64,000 bases of DNA from Lactobacillus paragasseri (GTDB lineage: Bacteria > Bacillota > Bacilli > Lactobacillales > Lactobacillaceae): positions 1,426,001 through 1,490,000 of the forward strand of contig NZ_AP018549.1 of the NCBI RefSeq assembly GCF_003584685.1, read 5' to 3'. Of the stretch, positions 54,165-63,930 are shown piece after piece (within the stretch, counting starts at the first letter, position 1; each line of letters opens with the position of its first letter). The translations under genes were made by a program, and so were the position numbers. The notes beneath the pieces are model-generated. The model saw nothing but the letters and a program-made list of their open reading frames with translations. It made no database searches and was not told the DNA's origin.

Positions 54165-54818
54165 TTATTCAAAATGTGCATGCAGACAATAAATCGGATT
54201 TCCTTTTGCTGCAAATTTATGTTCATACTCAGTCTCAACATTTCTTTCGAAAATTTCATTTTCTGCATGATGTAAATCTAAACTGACATAGTCAAATTTC
54301 ATCCCATAATTGTTAAGACTTACCAAACTGTACTCAAATAATCCTTGATTATCTGTCTTAAATTCTAAATGTCCTTTTGGCTTTAATATCTGTCGATACT
54401 TGTCTAAAAAGCTCTTATAAGTCAATCTCCGCTTCTCATGACGCGTCTTTGGCCATGGATCGGAAAAGTTCAAGTAAACAACATCTACACTATTTTCAGG
54501 TAAATACATTGCTATATTAGCTGCATCAGCACACATTAACTGTAAATTATCAATCTTTTCTTCTAGTTTAGTTCTCAAAATCATCCCTGCAGCTGTTGTT
54601 TGCAGCTCTACGCCAATAAAGTTCATTTCAGGATGTTTCTTAGCCAAAGTAGTAATAAATCGTCCCTTACCTGAGCCAATTTCAATTGCCAAAGGTTTAG
54701 AAAAGTCATCAAATCTCTCTTCCCAGTTAATTTTCTTTTCTGGATCTGGCTCATTCAAAATAGCTTCTGGATGTTCAACTACCAATTTTTGAGCCCAAGG
54801 CTTATTTCTTAATCTCAT
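54165..54818 (-). CDS. trmB: tRNA (guanine-N7-)-methyltransferase TrmB
   Basis: A 217-residue TrmB. SAM motif IEIGSGKGRFITTLA, VYLNFSDPWPKTRHEKRRLT and the C-terminal EYEHKF are diagnostic. It makes m7G46 in tRNA. It follows ecsB by 11 bp in one operon. Confidence 0.97.
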   Translation of the reverse strand: MRLRNKPWAQKLVVEHPEAILNEPDPEKKINWEERFDDFSKPLAIEIGSGKGRFITTLAKKHPEMNFIGVELQTTAAGMILRTKLEEKIDNLQLMCADAANIAMYLPENSVDVVYLNFSDPWPKTRHEKRRLTYKSFLDKYRQILKPKGHLEFKTDNQGLFEYSLVSLNNYGMKFDYVSLDLHHAENEIFERNVETEYEHKFAAKGNPIYCLHAHFE

Positions 54819-54829
54819 TTTTTCACAAC

Positions 54830-56041
54830 CTAATATCTAACTTTTTTAAATAACTGTTCAATTTTACTTGGTAAATAGAAATATAGCAACAAGAATGTCA
54901 AAGCAAGCAAACCAATAATGCCACCAACTGCTTCTAATTTTTGCGGAGAAAAAATAATTATTGCTAAACTGATTAATCCCCATTCAAGTAGCACTCCTTT
55001 TTGCAAAACTTTTCTTAGTGCTTCTCCTCTTGAGGTTAGCGGAATTGGCATTACATGATACATCATATTATGTTCATAAACGGTTCCTAGAGGAATCAGC
55101 TGATAAAGCGTTAAGAAAATAATCAAAGCACCACTAGCAATTGCCCAGCGTGCATCTTGCAAACAAGCAATTAATAAAATTGAAAAGAGCACCATTCTAA
55201 TCAATAAATTGCTATATTCTGGATCCCTTAATAACACTCTTTGATAAATAAAAGTATTCGGTGTCTGATCTTCAGTTTTAATTAAGAAGTCTAAATACTT
55301 TCTTCTAGCGATTCGAACTTTCTTATCTGGTACATCAGTAAACATACTGTAGAAATTATTTAGCAAGTCAACTCGTCTTTCTTCATAGTCTAAAGCTTTG
55401 TACCAGTCAAACATTTTACCACGTGGTAAATAATCCACTCCAATCCAACCTGCAATTGCTAAATTCGAATAAATAATTGGATTTGGATAATATCCTAAAA
55501 AAGATAAATAGAGTATTAAAAAGTTAATCCCTAAAAAAAGCCAAGTATTGTAGTAATCATGCTTATTAAAATAAAAACTTCTGACAATCAACTTAAATTG
55601 TAAGTCTTTACTTGCAATCAATCCTATTACTATAAATACAAGGTCGCCAACTGAAAAATTAGCTCTCATTGTCGCAAATGGCAATAAAATGCCTGATATT
55701 AAAATGATCAAAACCGTTGGCAGAATCATATTATGCATATACAGTGGCTTGAAATAATTCTTCATTTCACTATCTTGATTAAAAAGGAAATGCTCATCAG
55801 CCCTATCAAATAAAGTCGCAAAATGACCAATTCCTAAAGTTGTAGTCCAAATCAAGGCTAAAAGCGGCTTATAAAACCAAAGATTATTCGGCCACTTTTT
55901 AATATTCTGCGCATACCAAAACATTAAAGCTCCAAATAGGAAAATTAGAGCTAAAATAAAAAAGTCATTAAAAACCAAAGTTAGATAGTGCATCTGCTTT
56001 TTAAAGTTTTTATTGAGTCTATTTTTAATTAAATCAGTCAT
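54830..56041 (-). CDS. ecsB: ABC transporter permease EcsB
   Basis: A 403-residue membrane protein with about nine to ten helices matching EcsB. With EcsA it forms an exporter-like complex that in B. subtilis affects secretion, regulated proteolysis and competence. It overlaps ecsA by 8 bp. Confidence 0.93.
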   Translation of the reverse strand: MTDLIKNRLNKNFKKQMHYLTLVFNDFFILALIFLFGALMFWYAQNIKKWPNNLWFYKPLLALIWTTTLGIGHFATLFDRADEHFLFNQDSEMKNYFKPLYMHNMILPTVLIILISGILLPFATMRANFSVGDLVFIVIGLIASKDLQFKLIVRSFYFNKHDYYNTWLFLGINFLILYLSFLGYYPNPIIYSNLAIAGWIGVDYLPRGKMFDWYKALDYEERRVDLLNNFYSMFTDVPDKKVRIARRKYLDFLIKTEDQTPNTFIYQRVLLRDPEYSNLLIRMVLFSILLIACLQDARWAIASGALIIFLTLYQLIPLGTVYEHNMMYHVMPIPLTSRGEALRKVLQKGVLLEWGLISLAIIIFSPQKLEAVGGIIGLLALTFLLLYFYLPSKIEQLFKKVRY

Positions 56042-56780
56042 GCTTCTTCACCGTTTTCTGATTTAAAATTTGATATAAACGATCAAATGAATCACTAGGC
56101 TTTAAGCCATAAAACTGCCTAATTTCAGTTAAACTACCTTCAGTTTCAATTGTGCCATTATTGAGTACCGCAAATGTTTGCACAGCTTCTTGAGCTTCAG
56201 CTAGAACATGAGTAGTCATTAAAACCATTTTCTGATCAGCAACAGCTTTTTTAACTAGATCAATAAAGTTAGCTACAGCTAACGGATCAAGACCCGTAAA
56301 GGGCTCGTCAATTACTAACAAGTCTGCATTTGCCAAAAAACTGGTTACAATCATTACTTTTTGCTTCATTCCTTTAGAAAAGTTAATTGGCAACCAATCA
56401 AGTTTATTTTCCAGACGAAACATCTTACATAATTCTTTTGCTCTTACCCATGCTTGATCATGATCTAAACCATAAGTAAGCATCACTAACTCAAGGTGCT
56501 CTTTCAAAGTTAATTCTGGATATAAAATTGGCGTTTCTGGAATATAAGCAACCATCTTTTTAAATTCAGCAGGATTTTCAGTTAAGCTGATACCATTTAA
56601 AGTAATCTTGCCTTTTTGCATTCTTAGTAATCCCAGCAGGTGCTTAATCGTCGTTGATTTACCGGCACCATTTAGTCCAATTAAACCAACAGCTTGACCA
56701 GGTTCTATTGTTAAATTTACATTTTTAATGACATTAATTCCAGAGTAACCCCCGGTTAAATTCTCAATTTTAAGTGTCAT
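56034..56780 (-). CDS. ecsA: ABC transporter ATP-binding protein EcsA
   Basis: A 248-residue ABC ATPase. Walker A GLNGAGKST, signature NFSKGMKQK, Walker B LLVIDEPF, and H-switch TTHV. Divergent from hit, the conserved hit-ecsAB arrangement of Bacilli. Confidence 0.95.
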   Translation of the reverse strand: MTLKIENLTGGYSGINVIKNVNLTIEPGQAVGLIGLNGAGKSTTIKHLLGLLRMQKGKITLNGISLTENPAEFKKMVAYIPETPILYPELTLKEHLELVMLTYGLDHDQAWVRAKELCKMFRLENKLDWLPINFSKGMKQKVMIVTSFLANADLLVIDEPFTGLDPLAVANFIDLVKKAVADQKMVLMTTHVLAEAQEAVQTFAVLNNGTIETEGSLTEIRQFYGLKPSDSFDRLYQILNQKTVKKHD

Positions 56781-56876
56781 TACTTTTTCCTCTCTACTGC
56801 AATAAGATACATATTTATGATAGCATGAACATAAGTTAAACTAAATTTTCTTTTCATTAAGAAAGGGGTCTTATTC

Positions 56877-57311
56877 ATGACAGAATTAGAAAAGGATTGT
56901 TTATTTTGTAAAATTATTAGAGGAGAAATTCCTTCTTACACAGTTTTTGAAAATGATGACGTCAAAGCTTTTCTTGATATTTCTCAAGTAACTAAGGGAC
57001 ATACTCTAATTATTCCTAAAAAGCACTTGGTTAACTTCTTTGACTACAGTCAAGAAGACGCTGCTCGCTTTTTACAATATATTCCAGTTGTTGCACAAGC
57101 AATTAAAGAGTCTGATCCGACTATTAAAGGATTAAATGTTGAAGTAAATAATGGTGAAATTGCAGGACAAGTTGTTATGCATTCCCACATTCACTTAATT
57201 CCACGTAGAAGTGAAAATGATCCAATCTCTACTCCTCATGTAAACAATGCAGATCAATATTCAGAAGCAGACTACCAAGCAGTTGCAAACGCTATCAAAA
57301 ACAATCTATAA
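56877..57311 (+). CDS. HIT family nucleotide hydrolase
   Basis: A 144-residue HIT protein. The histidine triad is HSHIHLIPR near residue 100; the N-terminal CLFCKI has two cysteines as in zinc-binding HIT enzymes. It hydrolyses nucleoside phosphoramidates or dinucleoside polyphosphates. AAGGGG precedes the ATG. Confidence 0.96.
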   Translation: MTELEKDCLFCKIIRGEIPSYTVFENDDVKAFLDISQVTKGHTLIIPKKHLVNFFDYSQEDAARFLQYIPVVAQAIKESDPTIKGLNVEVNNGEIAGQVVMHSHIHLIPRRSENDPISTPHVNNADQYSEADYQAVANAIKNNL

Positions 57312-57394
57312 TATCAGTAATTTTTCCTTTAATGCGGTACAATAAAGATGGTTATTAAGTTAAAAATTATTGAATAGATAAAGAGGTATACATT

Positions 57395-57883
57395 ATGTCT
57401 GGATTTTTATTAGGAATTCTTACTGGTACAGTTGCAGGTGGCTTATTATCATACGCCAAGAATCCATTAAGTGGCAATTCAATTAGAAGCGATGTAAAGG
57501 ATTCTGCAGATAACTTCAATGATTCAGTTCACCGCGTTAAAACAATTTACGATGAATTAGAAGAAAAGAGAATGGAACAACCAGAAAAAGAAAAGTCTGA
57601 AGACACTGACGCAACTGAAAGCCCAGTTGAAGATGAAGAAGTTGAAGTTTCAGATCGTCCTTCACTTAAAGATAAGGCTCATGATTTAGTTGATGCCTTC
57701 TCTGCAGCATCATTCAAGGCTGTCGACCATGATCGCGTTTTTGCCGCAGTTAAGAACAAATTAAATGAAGCAAACGAAGATCTTGAAGATGTAAACGACG
57801 ATGTTAAAGATGCTACTCAAGATGAAGAAAAAGTAGACAGCAATTCTGGTGCAAGCGAAGAAGAACATAAGGAAGAAAATTAA
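57395..57883 (+). CDS. YtxH-like membrane protein with acidic tail
   Basis: A 162-residue protein: N-terminal membrane/glycine-rich segment GFLLGILTGTVAGGLLSYA, a helical region, and a very acidic, low-complexity C-terminus. It resembles the YtxH family of cell-envelope or stress proteins. TACAAT at about 57337 looks like its -10. Its stop overlaps the next start by one base. Confidence 0.82.
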   Translation: MSGFLLGILTGTVAGGLLSYAKNPLSGNSIRSDVKDSADNFNDSVHRVKTIYDELEEKRMEQPEKEKSEDTDATESPVEDEEVEVSDRPSLKDKAHDLVDAFSAASFKAVDHDRVFAAVKNKLNEANEDLEDVNDDVKDATQDEEKVDSNSGASEEEHKEEN

Positions 57884-58233
57884 TGAAATTTTTTGGAATT
57901 GGCTTAGGATTAGGTAGTTTAGCAGGATTAGGAATTTCTCTTCTTCCTAATCCACAAACTGATCATAAAGTTAAAGATGATGTTCGTCTCTTTTTAAATG
58001 ATACTAAAAATGACGCTACTTCATTAGCCACTAGCACAAAACAAGCTAAAAGTGCTGCTGACCAGTTGATAAATGACTTACCACAAGCTGAAAAATCAGT
58101 TAAAGACATTCAAAACAGCTTAACTAATTTTCAAAGTTCAATTAAGCCAGAAGTAGATCAAATGAAAGAAAACGTTTCTACACTAACCAAGGAAGCAGAA
58201 TCTACAATTAATGGAATCAAAAATGAACTTTAA
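57883..58233 (+). CDS. Small membrane-anchored coiled-coil protein
   Basis: A 116-residue protein with a short hydrophobic N-terminus (FFGIGLGLGSLAGLGISLL) and a long helical, coiled-coil-like remainder (~25-116). The same plan as the preceding gene, so the two probably act together at the membrane. No defined function. Followed by a terminator. Confidence 0.8.
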   Translation: MKFFGIGLGLGSLAGLGISLLPNPQTDHKVKDDVRLFLNDTKNDATSLATSTKQAKSAADQLINDLPQAEKSVKDIQNSLTNFQSSIKPEVDQMKENVSTLTKEAESTINGIKNEL

Positions 58234-58268
58234 TTTTAAGATTTGTTAGTCTTTTTTATAAATATCAA

Positions 58269-58306
58269 GAAAACTCTTATTGTCCATTGGGATAATAAGA
58301 GTTTTT
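58269..58306 (+). terminator. Terminator after the YtxH-like pair
   Basis: AAAACTCTTATT, 12-nt loop region, AATAAGAGTTTTT, ending 49 bp before the prsA start. Confidence 0.85.
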
Positions 58307-58354
58307 ATGTTATATTTGAACTTGTAATTAAGCAAAGGATGTGCAAATTAATTT

Positions 58355-59251
58355 ATGAAAAAAACATGGAAGAAAGCAGCTACTGTTTTAGCTTTTGCAG
58401 GAATTGCCTTAAGTGCTACTGCTTGTTCTGGCGGTAAAGCTGTCGTTACTTATAAGGGCGGTAAAATTACCGAGTCACAATACTACAACAAGATGAAAGA
58501 ATCTCAAGCAGGTCAATCTACCCTTGCTAGCATGATTGTTTCTGATGCCCTAGAAAGTCAATACGGCAAAGACGTTACTCAAAAACAAGTTGATAAAGAA
58601 TACAACAAGTACAAGAAACAATATGGTAGTCAATTTGACTCAGTTCTTGAACAAAATGGAATGACTGCTTCAACTTTTAAGGATAACTTGAAGACTAATC
58701 TTTTGACTGAAGCTGCTTTAAAGCACATCAAGAAGATTACTCCAGCTCAAGAAAAGAAAGCTTGGAAGAATTATCAACCAGAAGTTACTGTGCAACACAT
58801 TCTTGTTTCAAAGAAGAGTACTGCCGAAGATATCATTAAACAATTAAAAGATGGTGGCGACTTTAAGAAGTTAGCTAAGAAGTATTCTACTGATACTGCG
58901 ACTAAGAATGATGCCGGTAAGTTACCTGCATTCGATTCAACTGATTCCACTTTAGATTCTAGCTTCAAGACTGCTGCATTTAAGCTTAAGACTGGTGAAA
59001 TTACTACTACTCCAGTTAAAACTCAATACGGCTATCACGTAATTAAGATGATTAAGCACCCTGCTAAAGGTACTCTCAAAGAACACAAGAAGCAAATTGA
59101 TAACCAAATTTATCAATCAATGTCTGAAGACCAAAGCGTTATGAGAAGTGTAATTGCTACTGTTCTTAAACGTGCTGATGTTTCTATCAAAGACAAAGAC
59201 TTAAAGAACGTTCTTTCCCAATACGTTTCATCAGATAGCCTTTCAAAATAA
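58355..59251 (+). CDS. prsA: Foldase lipoprotein PrsA
   Basis: A 298-residue lipoprotein: signal peptide with lipobox C24 (ATACSGG), helical chaperone arms, and a parvulin PPIase domain (~143-235; VQHILVSKKS, GYHVIKM). It helps exported proteins fold outside the membrane. The ATG has AAAGGA rather far upstream (about 15 bases), so initiation may be weak or the site different. Confidence 0.96.
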   Translation: MKKTWKKAATVLAFAGIALSATACSGGKAVVTYKGGKITESQYYNKMKESQAGQSTLASMIVSDALESQYGKDVTQKQVDKEYNKYKKQYGSQFDSVLEQNGMTASTFKDNLKTNLLTEAALKHIKKITPAQEKKAWKNYQPEVTVQHILVSKKSTAEDIIKQLKDGGDFKKLAKKYSTDTATKNDAGKLPAFDSTDSTLDSSFKTAAFKLKTGEITTTPVKTQYGYHVIKMIKHPAKGTLKEHKKQIDNQIYQSMSEDQSVMRSVIATVLKRADVSIKDKDLKNVLSQYVSSDSLSK

Positions 59252-59265
59252 AACTTTTATCCACT

Positions 59266-59308
59266 AAAAAATACCGAGATCAATTTTTACGATCTCGGTA
59301 TTTTTTTA
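59266..59308. terminator. Bidirectional terminator, prsA / yhaM
   Basis: AAAAATACCGAGATC, 9-nt loop, GATCTCGGTATTTTT with flanking A and T runs. It overlaps the yhaM stop codon. Confidence 0.92.
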
Positions 59309-60283
59309 TTCTAGTTTTGGTGCTTGATCTAAAGCCTCATCATTTTTAGGACGGTAAAATCTACGATTATCTTGTGACTTAATTGTTTCAGTGAATTCTC
59401 CTGGTTTAGTTTGCTGCAAAGCATTAGTAATTGCATAAACTGTAGCATCTAAATCATCGATCTTATGCAAAACTTCAGCTTCTAAAACTACTGGTCTGTG
59501 AGCGGCTCCATATTCTGGCAATCCATGATGTGATAAAACTAAATGTCTCAAAAGCATTAAGTCCTCACTATGTTCATCAATTTTTAGTTCATGTGCTGCT
59601 AGCATAATTTGTTCATCAATTAAAACTAGGTGACCAATCAAATTTCCTTCAGTAGTGTATTTAGTAGCAACAGGACCAGATAATTCAATCACCTTTCCCA
59701 TATCATGCAAAATACACCCAGCATAAAGGAGCGAACGATTGATTTGTGGATAAGTATTAGCAATTCCTTCAGCATCCCTTAACATTGAAACAGTATGAAA
59801 TGCTAACCCATTTCTAACAGCATGATGGTTAGACTTACCTGCTGGATATGAAAAGAATTGCTTGTTCCACTTTTTAAGCAAGTAACGCACAATTCGATTC
59901 CAAGTTGGATTCAAAATTTCAAAAACACGTTTATTAATTTCTTCTTCAAGATCTTTTTGCTTAATTGGAGCAGAATGAACAAATTGATTTAAGTCATACC
60001 CTTCATTTGGTCCTACTACTCTTAGGTCATAAATTCTTATCTGCGGACGATCTTGATACTCTTCTCTTTTTCCGCTCAATTCAACAATAGTGCCTGGGCT
60101 AAAAGTATCAGCATCTTGCTGACTAGCATTCCAAAGGTTTCCCCTAATTGTGCCGCTTGAATCGCTAAATTGTAAAACTAAATATTGTTTACCATTTTTA
60201 CTAGTGCGAAGACTTGAATCCTTTAATAGTAAAACCAAATCCATATCTTCGCCATCATTATAATCAAGTAACCTTTTTATCAT
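59306..60283 (-). CDS. yhaM: 3'-5' exoribonuclease YhaM
   Basis: A 325-residue protein with an N-terminal OB fold (~10-95; IRGNLWNASQQDADTF) and an HD domain (~155-290; NHHAVRNGLAFHTVSML, CILHDMGK, LVLSHHG). YhaM trims the 3' ends of RNA. It begins 2 bp after the yhaN-like gene. Confidence 0.96.
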   Translation of the reverse strand: MIKRLLDYNDGEDMDLVLLLKDSSLRTSKNGKQYLVLQFSDSSGTIRGNLWNASQQDADTFSPGTIVELSGKREEYQDRPQIRIYDLRVVGPNEGYDLNQFVHSAPIKQKDLEEEINKRVFEILNPTWNRIVRYLLKKWNKQFFSYPAGKSNHHAVRNGLAFHTVSMLRDAEGIANTYPQINRSLLYAGCILHDMGKVIELSGPVATKYTTEGNLIGHLVLIDEQIMLAAHELKIDEHSEDLMLLRHLVLSHHGLPEYGAAHRPVVLEAEVLHKIDDLDATVYAITNALQQTKPGEFTETIKSQDNRRFYRPKNDEALDQAPKLE

Positions 60284-60285
60284 GA

Positions 60286-62724
60286 TTATTCCTTTTCTAT
60301 CATTATTGGCTTCATCTCAAGACTAGTTACTAAATCTTGACGTGCTGTAAAAATCAAAACTTGCGTCTTCTTAGCCAATTCTTTTAATAATTCAACAATA
60401 TAATTCGTTCTTTGGGCATCAAAGTTTACAAAGGCATCATCAATTAAAATTGGTAACGCAATCTTATCAGCAACTTGTTCAACGAAAGCTAATTTCAAAG
60501 CGAAATACAATTGCTCACTAGTTCCCCTCGAGAGATATTCAACTTCAAATTTTTTACCATCTGCCCGCTTAACTTTAAGCTTTTTATCTAGCTCAATGTC
60601 TATATATCTACCACCAGTTAGTAACTTAAAGTACTTTTTAGCATCTTCAAGCATCTTAGGAAAACGCTCATTTGAAGCTAAGTCTAACCCTCGTGCAATC
60701 CAGTTACTAGTCAACAGATTTGCTAGATATTCTTTAACATTTTCATTTAACGATGATTCAAGATCAGCTAGCTTTTGCTTTTCTGCAAAATACTTATCTG
60801 AGTTTGCTAAAACATTCATTTGATTCTCAAGCTTAGCATTTTCAGCATGTAAATTGTTAATTTGATCTTGCTTATGAGTAATTTGTTCTTCTAATTGAGC
60901 TTTATTTTCTGTCAATGCATCTGGATCTTGAGCGATCTTTTCTAACTGAGCTAGATCAGCTTGGAGATCATTTTGCAATGCTGCGATTTTCATCTTCAAC
61001 TGTTCTTGCTCTTCTGCTTTTTTCCTCAAATCTGTAAATTCAGCAAAGTTAGCAACTTTATTTGCTGCAAACAGCTTAGAAAGCTCAATCTTGTTTTTAG
61101 CCAGTTGATTCTTTTTATCTTGTAATTGAATTGTTAAATCACTTAAGTGCTGCTTAGCTAAATTACTTTGATCAAGTACTTTTTGCAGTGAATTTAATTG
61201 ACTCACAATCTCAGAAAAAGTTTGTATTTTTTTCTGAGTAAGAGGATATAACTTTTGAACAAAAGCTTGAACCTTTTCATTTAAAGATTTTTCCTCTTGA
61301 TCTAATTGGACTAACAATTGCTTCTTAGACTCAATTTGAACTACTTCATTCCATAAGCTATTTAAATCAACTGTATTTGGATTAAGACCATACTTTTCAA
61401 TAAATGCTTGTTCTCTTTGACCAGCTTGAGCATTCTTTTGTCTTGTCCAAACAAATAAACCAAGGCCACCTAAAGCAATCATCACTCCTAAAAAGCGAAC
61501 AAATAAGTTACTGATTGCAATTGCGCTAAAAATTCCCGCAACTAACAAGATTAATGACACAATCGCTGGTAAATTATTAGCTTCTTGTTTTTGGCTATTT
61601 AAAGCTTGATAATCAGACTTTATTTGCCCTCTTGCTTCACTAGACAACTTACTTAATTTAACAGCTTCTGGTTGAAATTGGTCATAAGACTGTAAATCTT
61701 TCTTAGCTGCTTCAATTTGTCTTTGCAAGTCTTTGCTTTCACTCTCCCAATGAAGAACTTCTGCCTTATGATCAACCAAAGCTTGAATCTTCTCTTTATT
61801 AGATAGTTCACTACTTGTCTCAATTTCTTGTAGTTGCCTATTCAAATTATCAACATCATTAGTTAAGTCCGCAATTTTACTCCGAATAGCCTGAGCTTTT
61901 TCGTAACCTTCTTTAGAAAAAGAGAGCGGTTTTAATTCGCGTTTTAGTTCTTGATATTGTTTAAAATTGGTTAATTTTTGCATCAAAAGACTAATTTTTT
62001 GTTCTTGCTCATTTAGCTTAACTAACTCAGTCTGAACTTTTTTTAAATTTTCTTTTTCTACAATTAGTTTCTTTTCAAGTTCACGATAATCTTTAAATTC
62101 ATTATCTGTTTGAGCCAAAACTTCTTTTTGCTTTTGAATCTGATTAATTAACTGGTTAACTACAGGTTTACGGCCGCTCTTTTTAAAAAGCTTTTGCGCA
62201 TTATTTGAAAATTCATCCCTTAAATCGAGTAATTTATGACTTTGCGAAGCTCCTAAAAAATAAATCTGTTCCATCAACTCTGCTTGAGATAGACCAGTTA
62301 CTTCACGCATCATATCTTGGTTGAAAATAAAGCTATCAGTGTAAAAACTACCATCAATATTTTGAATTCGATCAAAAAATACGCTTTCTGGTACGACTTC
62401 ATCATTTAAATTGACAGTCAAAACACCCTTTTTAGGATCGCCTTTAGCATATAAGCGACTTAAAACAAAAACATCATTTTTATCTTCAAAGGTCAAACTA
62501 CCACCCATCGGACTTACATGATCTAGGGGTTGATAATTCTCAAAAAAGGGGGATTTATTAGTTCTCAAGTGAAAGCCAAATAAAACCTGCTTAACAAAAG
62601 CAACTGTCGTACTTTTACCCGCTTCATTTGCACCTAAAAAGATTGTTAAATCTTTGTTCAAATTAAAAGTTACATCATTTAATTTTCCAAAGTGAATAAT
62701 TTTAATTTGGGTTAGTTTCATCAT
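60286..62724 (-). CDS. YhaN-like SMC/AAA ATPase
   Basis: An 812-residue ABC-type ATPase related to SbcC/Rad50. Walker A FLGANEAGKSTT (~32-43), two long coiled-coil regions, a central membrane-like hairpin (~385-425), signature YLSRGTSEQLYFAL, and Walker B LPILIDDAFVNFD. It pairs with the YhaO phosphoesterase. The internal hydrophobic pair is typical of YhaN and sets it apart from SbcC. It overlaps yhaO by 23 bp. Confidence 0.93.
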   Translation of the reverse strand: MMKLTQIKIIHFGKLNDVTFNLNKDLTIFLGANEAGKSTTVAFVKQVLFGFHLRTNKSPFFENYQPLDHVSPMGGSLTFEDKNDVFVLSRLYAKGDPKKGVLTVNLNDEVVPESVFFDRIQNIDGSFYTDSFIFNQDMMREVTGLSQAELMEQIYFLGASQSHKLLDLRDEFSNNAQKLFKKSGRKPVVNQLINQIQKQKEVLAQTDNEFKDYRELEKKLIVEKENLKKVQTELVKLNEQEQKISLLMQKLTNFKQYQELKRELKPLSFSKEGYEKAQAIRSKIADLTNDVDNLNRQLQEIETSSELSNKEKIQALVDHKAEVLHWESESKDLQRQIEAAKKDLQSYDQFQPEAVKLSKLSSEARGQIKSDYQALNSQKQEANNLPAIVSLILLVAGIFSAIAISNLFVRFLGVMIALGGLGLFVWTRQKNAQAGQREQAFIEKYGLNPNTVDLNSLWNEVVQIESKKQLLVQLDQEEKSLNEKVQAFVQKLYPLTQKKIQTFSEIVSQLNSLQKVLDQSNLAKQHLSDLTIQLQDKKNQLAKNKIELSKLFAANKVANFAEFTDLRKKAEEQEQLKMKIAALQNDLQADLAQLEKIAQDPDALTENKAQLEEQITHKQDQINNLHAENAKLENQMNVLANSDKYFAEKQKLADLESSLNENVKEYLANLLTSNWIARGLDLASNERFPKMLEDAKKYFKLLTGGRYIDIELDKKLKVKRADGKKFEVEYLSRGTSEQLYFALKLAFVEQVADKIALPILIDDAFVNFDAQRTNYIVELLKELAKKTQVLIFTARQDLVTSLEMKPIMIEKE

Positions 62725-63925
62725 CCATATCCTTTAACTTTTGTCCCAATTTAACTTGTGCTAATTCTTTTACTTCGTCAATAAATTCTGGCTGTTTCAA
62801 CAGATCAGCAACATAATCGCTCTTTTTGCTTAAATCATTAGCTAAAGAATAAATCTTATCTAGTTCAAAAGTTTCATTCTCTGCTTGATCAAAAGCTTCT
62901 TTATCAGCCGTCTTAAGTTGAAGTTTTTCATTATTGGTCAAATAAACTTTCACAAGTCGCGAATTAAATTTTAAAGAATTAGCAAGCTGAAGCCAATAAT
63001 CACTATCATTAATTAATTCTAGCTCTTGTTCACTTAAGTATTGGGCACCTTGAATTGTCAGGCCAAATAAAGTTCGCTGCGTATTCTTTTTAGTTAAAAC
63101 TTCAATTATTTGCTTTGTTAAATCTGTTTGAGAAATTGCTTGATCTAAATTCAAAGTCACCATTTGCCAGATAATTGGGGCTGTTTCAACAAAATCAAGG
63201 TTTATTTCTTTGGTGGATTCATCTACTGTACCGATATAAACACCCTTAGCTCCCTGCTCATTAATGTGTCTACCTTGTAAATTACCACTATAAACAATTA
63301 GTGGCTTCTCACTCAAAGTCTGACGCAAATGAATATGCCCCAAGGCAAAGTAATTATAATTGAGGTCTTTAATTTCTGCAGTTGTAAATGGAGCGTAGAC
63401 ATTTTGATAAGTTGCTGTTGTCTTAGCCCCAGCATGCATCAAACCAATAGTAAAATTGTCGCCCCTTTTTGAAAATTCGCTAATTTTGTCAACTTCAATA
63501 TGGTTATGTTGATAAGAAAAGCCAGTGACTGTATAAGGAAACTCAGACTTAGTCTTAAAGTCTGCGGTTTCTACCTGTTCATCAGGACCTAAAAGCTTAA
63601 AATACGACGTTTGTGGCAAAATCATTTCGTCTGGATTTAAATAATCGTGATTTCCCAAAATCATCACAACTTGTATTTCTTGATCAGTAAGTCTTTTAAC
63701 TTCACGATTAAAGAACAACTGACTTTGCGGACTTGGATGAACTGAATCAAAAGTATCACCCGCAATTAAAACTAAATCTACCTTTTGATCTAGTGCTGTA
63801 TCTATTGCTTTAGTAAACGACTTTTGGGTTGATTGCTTAATATTATTAAACTCATTAGATGGCAAAAAAGATAGTCCTTGAAAAGGACTATCTAAATGCG
63901 CATCGGCTAAATGCATAAATTTCAT
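62702..63925 (-). CDS. YhaO-like metallophosphoesterase (SbcD/Mre11-like)
   Basis: A 407-residue calcineurin-type phosphoesterase. Metal motifs: MHLADAHLDSPF, IAGDTFDSVHP, ILGNHDYLNP, GLMHAG, and LGHIH. It probably forms a nuclease complex with the YhaN-like ATPase. The start is 5 bp after the upstream YlbF-type gene, so all four genes form one operon. Confidence 0.93.
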   Translation of the reverse strand: MKFMHLADAHLDSPFQGLSFLPSNEFNNIKQSTQKSFTKAIDTALDQKVDLVLIAGDTFDSVHPSPQSQLFFNREVKRLTDQEIQVVMILGNHDYLNPDEMILPQTSYFKLLGPDEQVETADFKTKSEFPYTVTGFSYQHNHIEVDKISEFSKRGDNFTIGLMHAGAKTTATYQNVYAPFTTAEIKDLNYNYFALGHIHLRQTLSEKPLIVYSGNLQGRHINEQGAKGVYIGTVDESTKEINLDFVETAPIIWQMVTLNLDQAISQTDLTKQIIEVLTKKNTQRTLFGLTIQGAQYLSEQELELINDSDYWLQLANSLKFNSRLVKVYLTNNEKLQLKTADKEAFDQAENETFELDKIYSLANDLSKKSDYVADLLKQPEFIDEVKELAQVKLGQKLKDMDDETNPN

Positions 63926-63930
63926 ATTAA

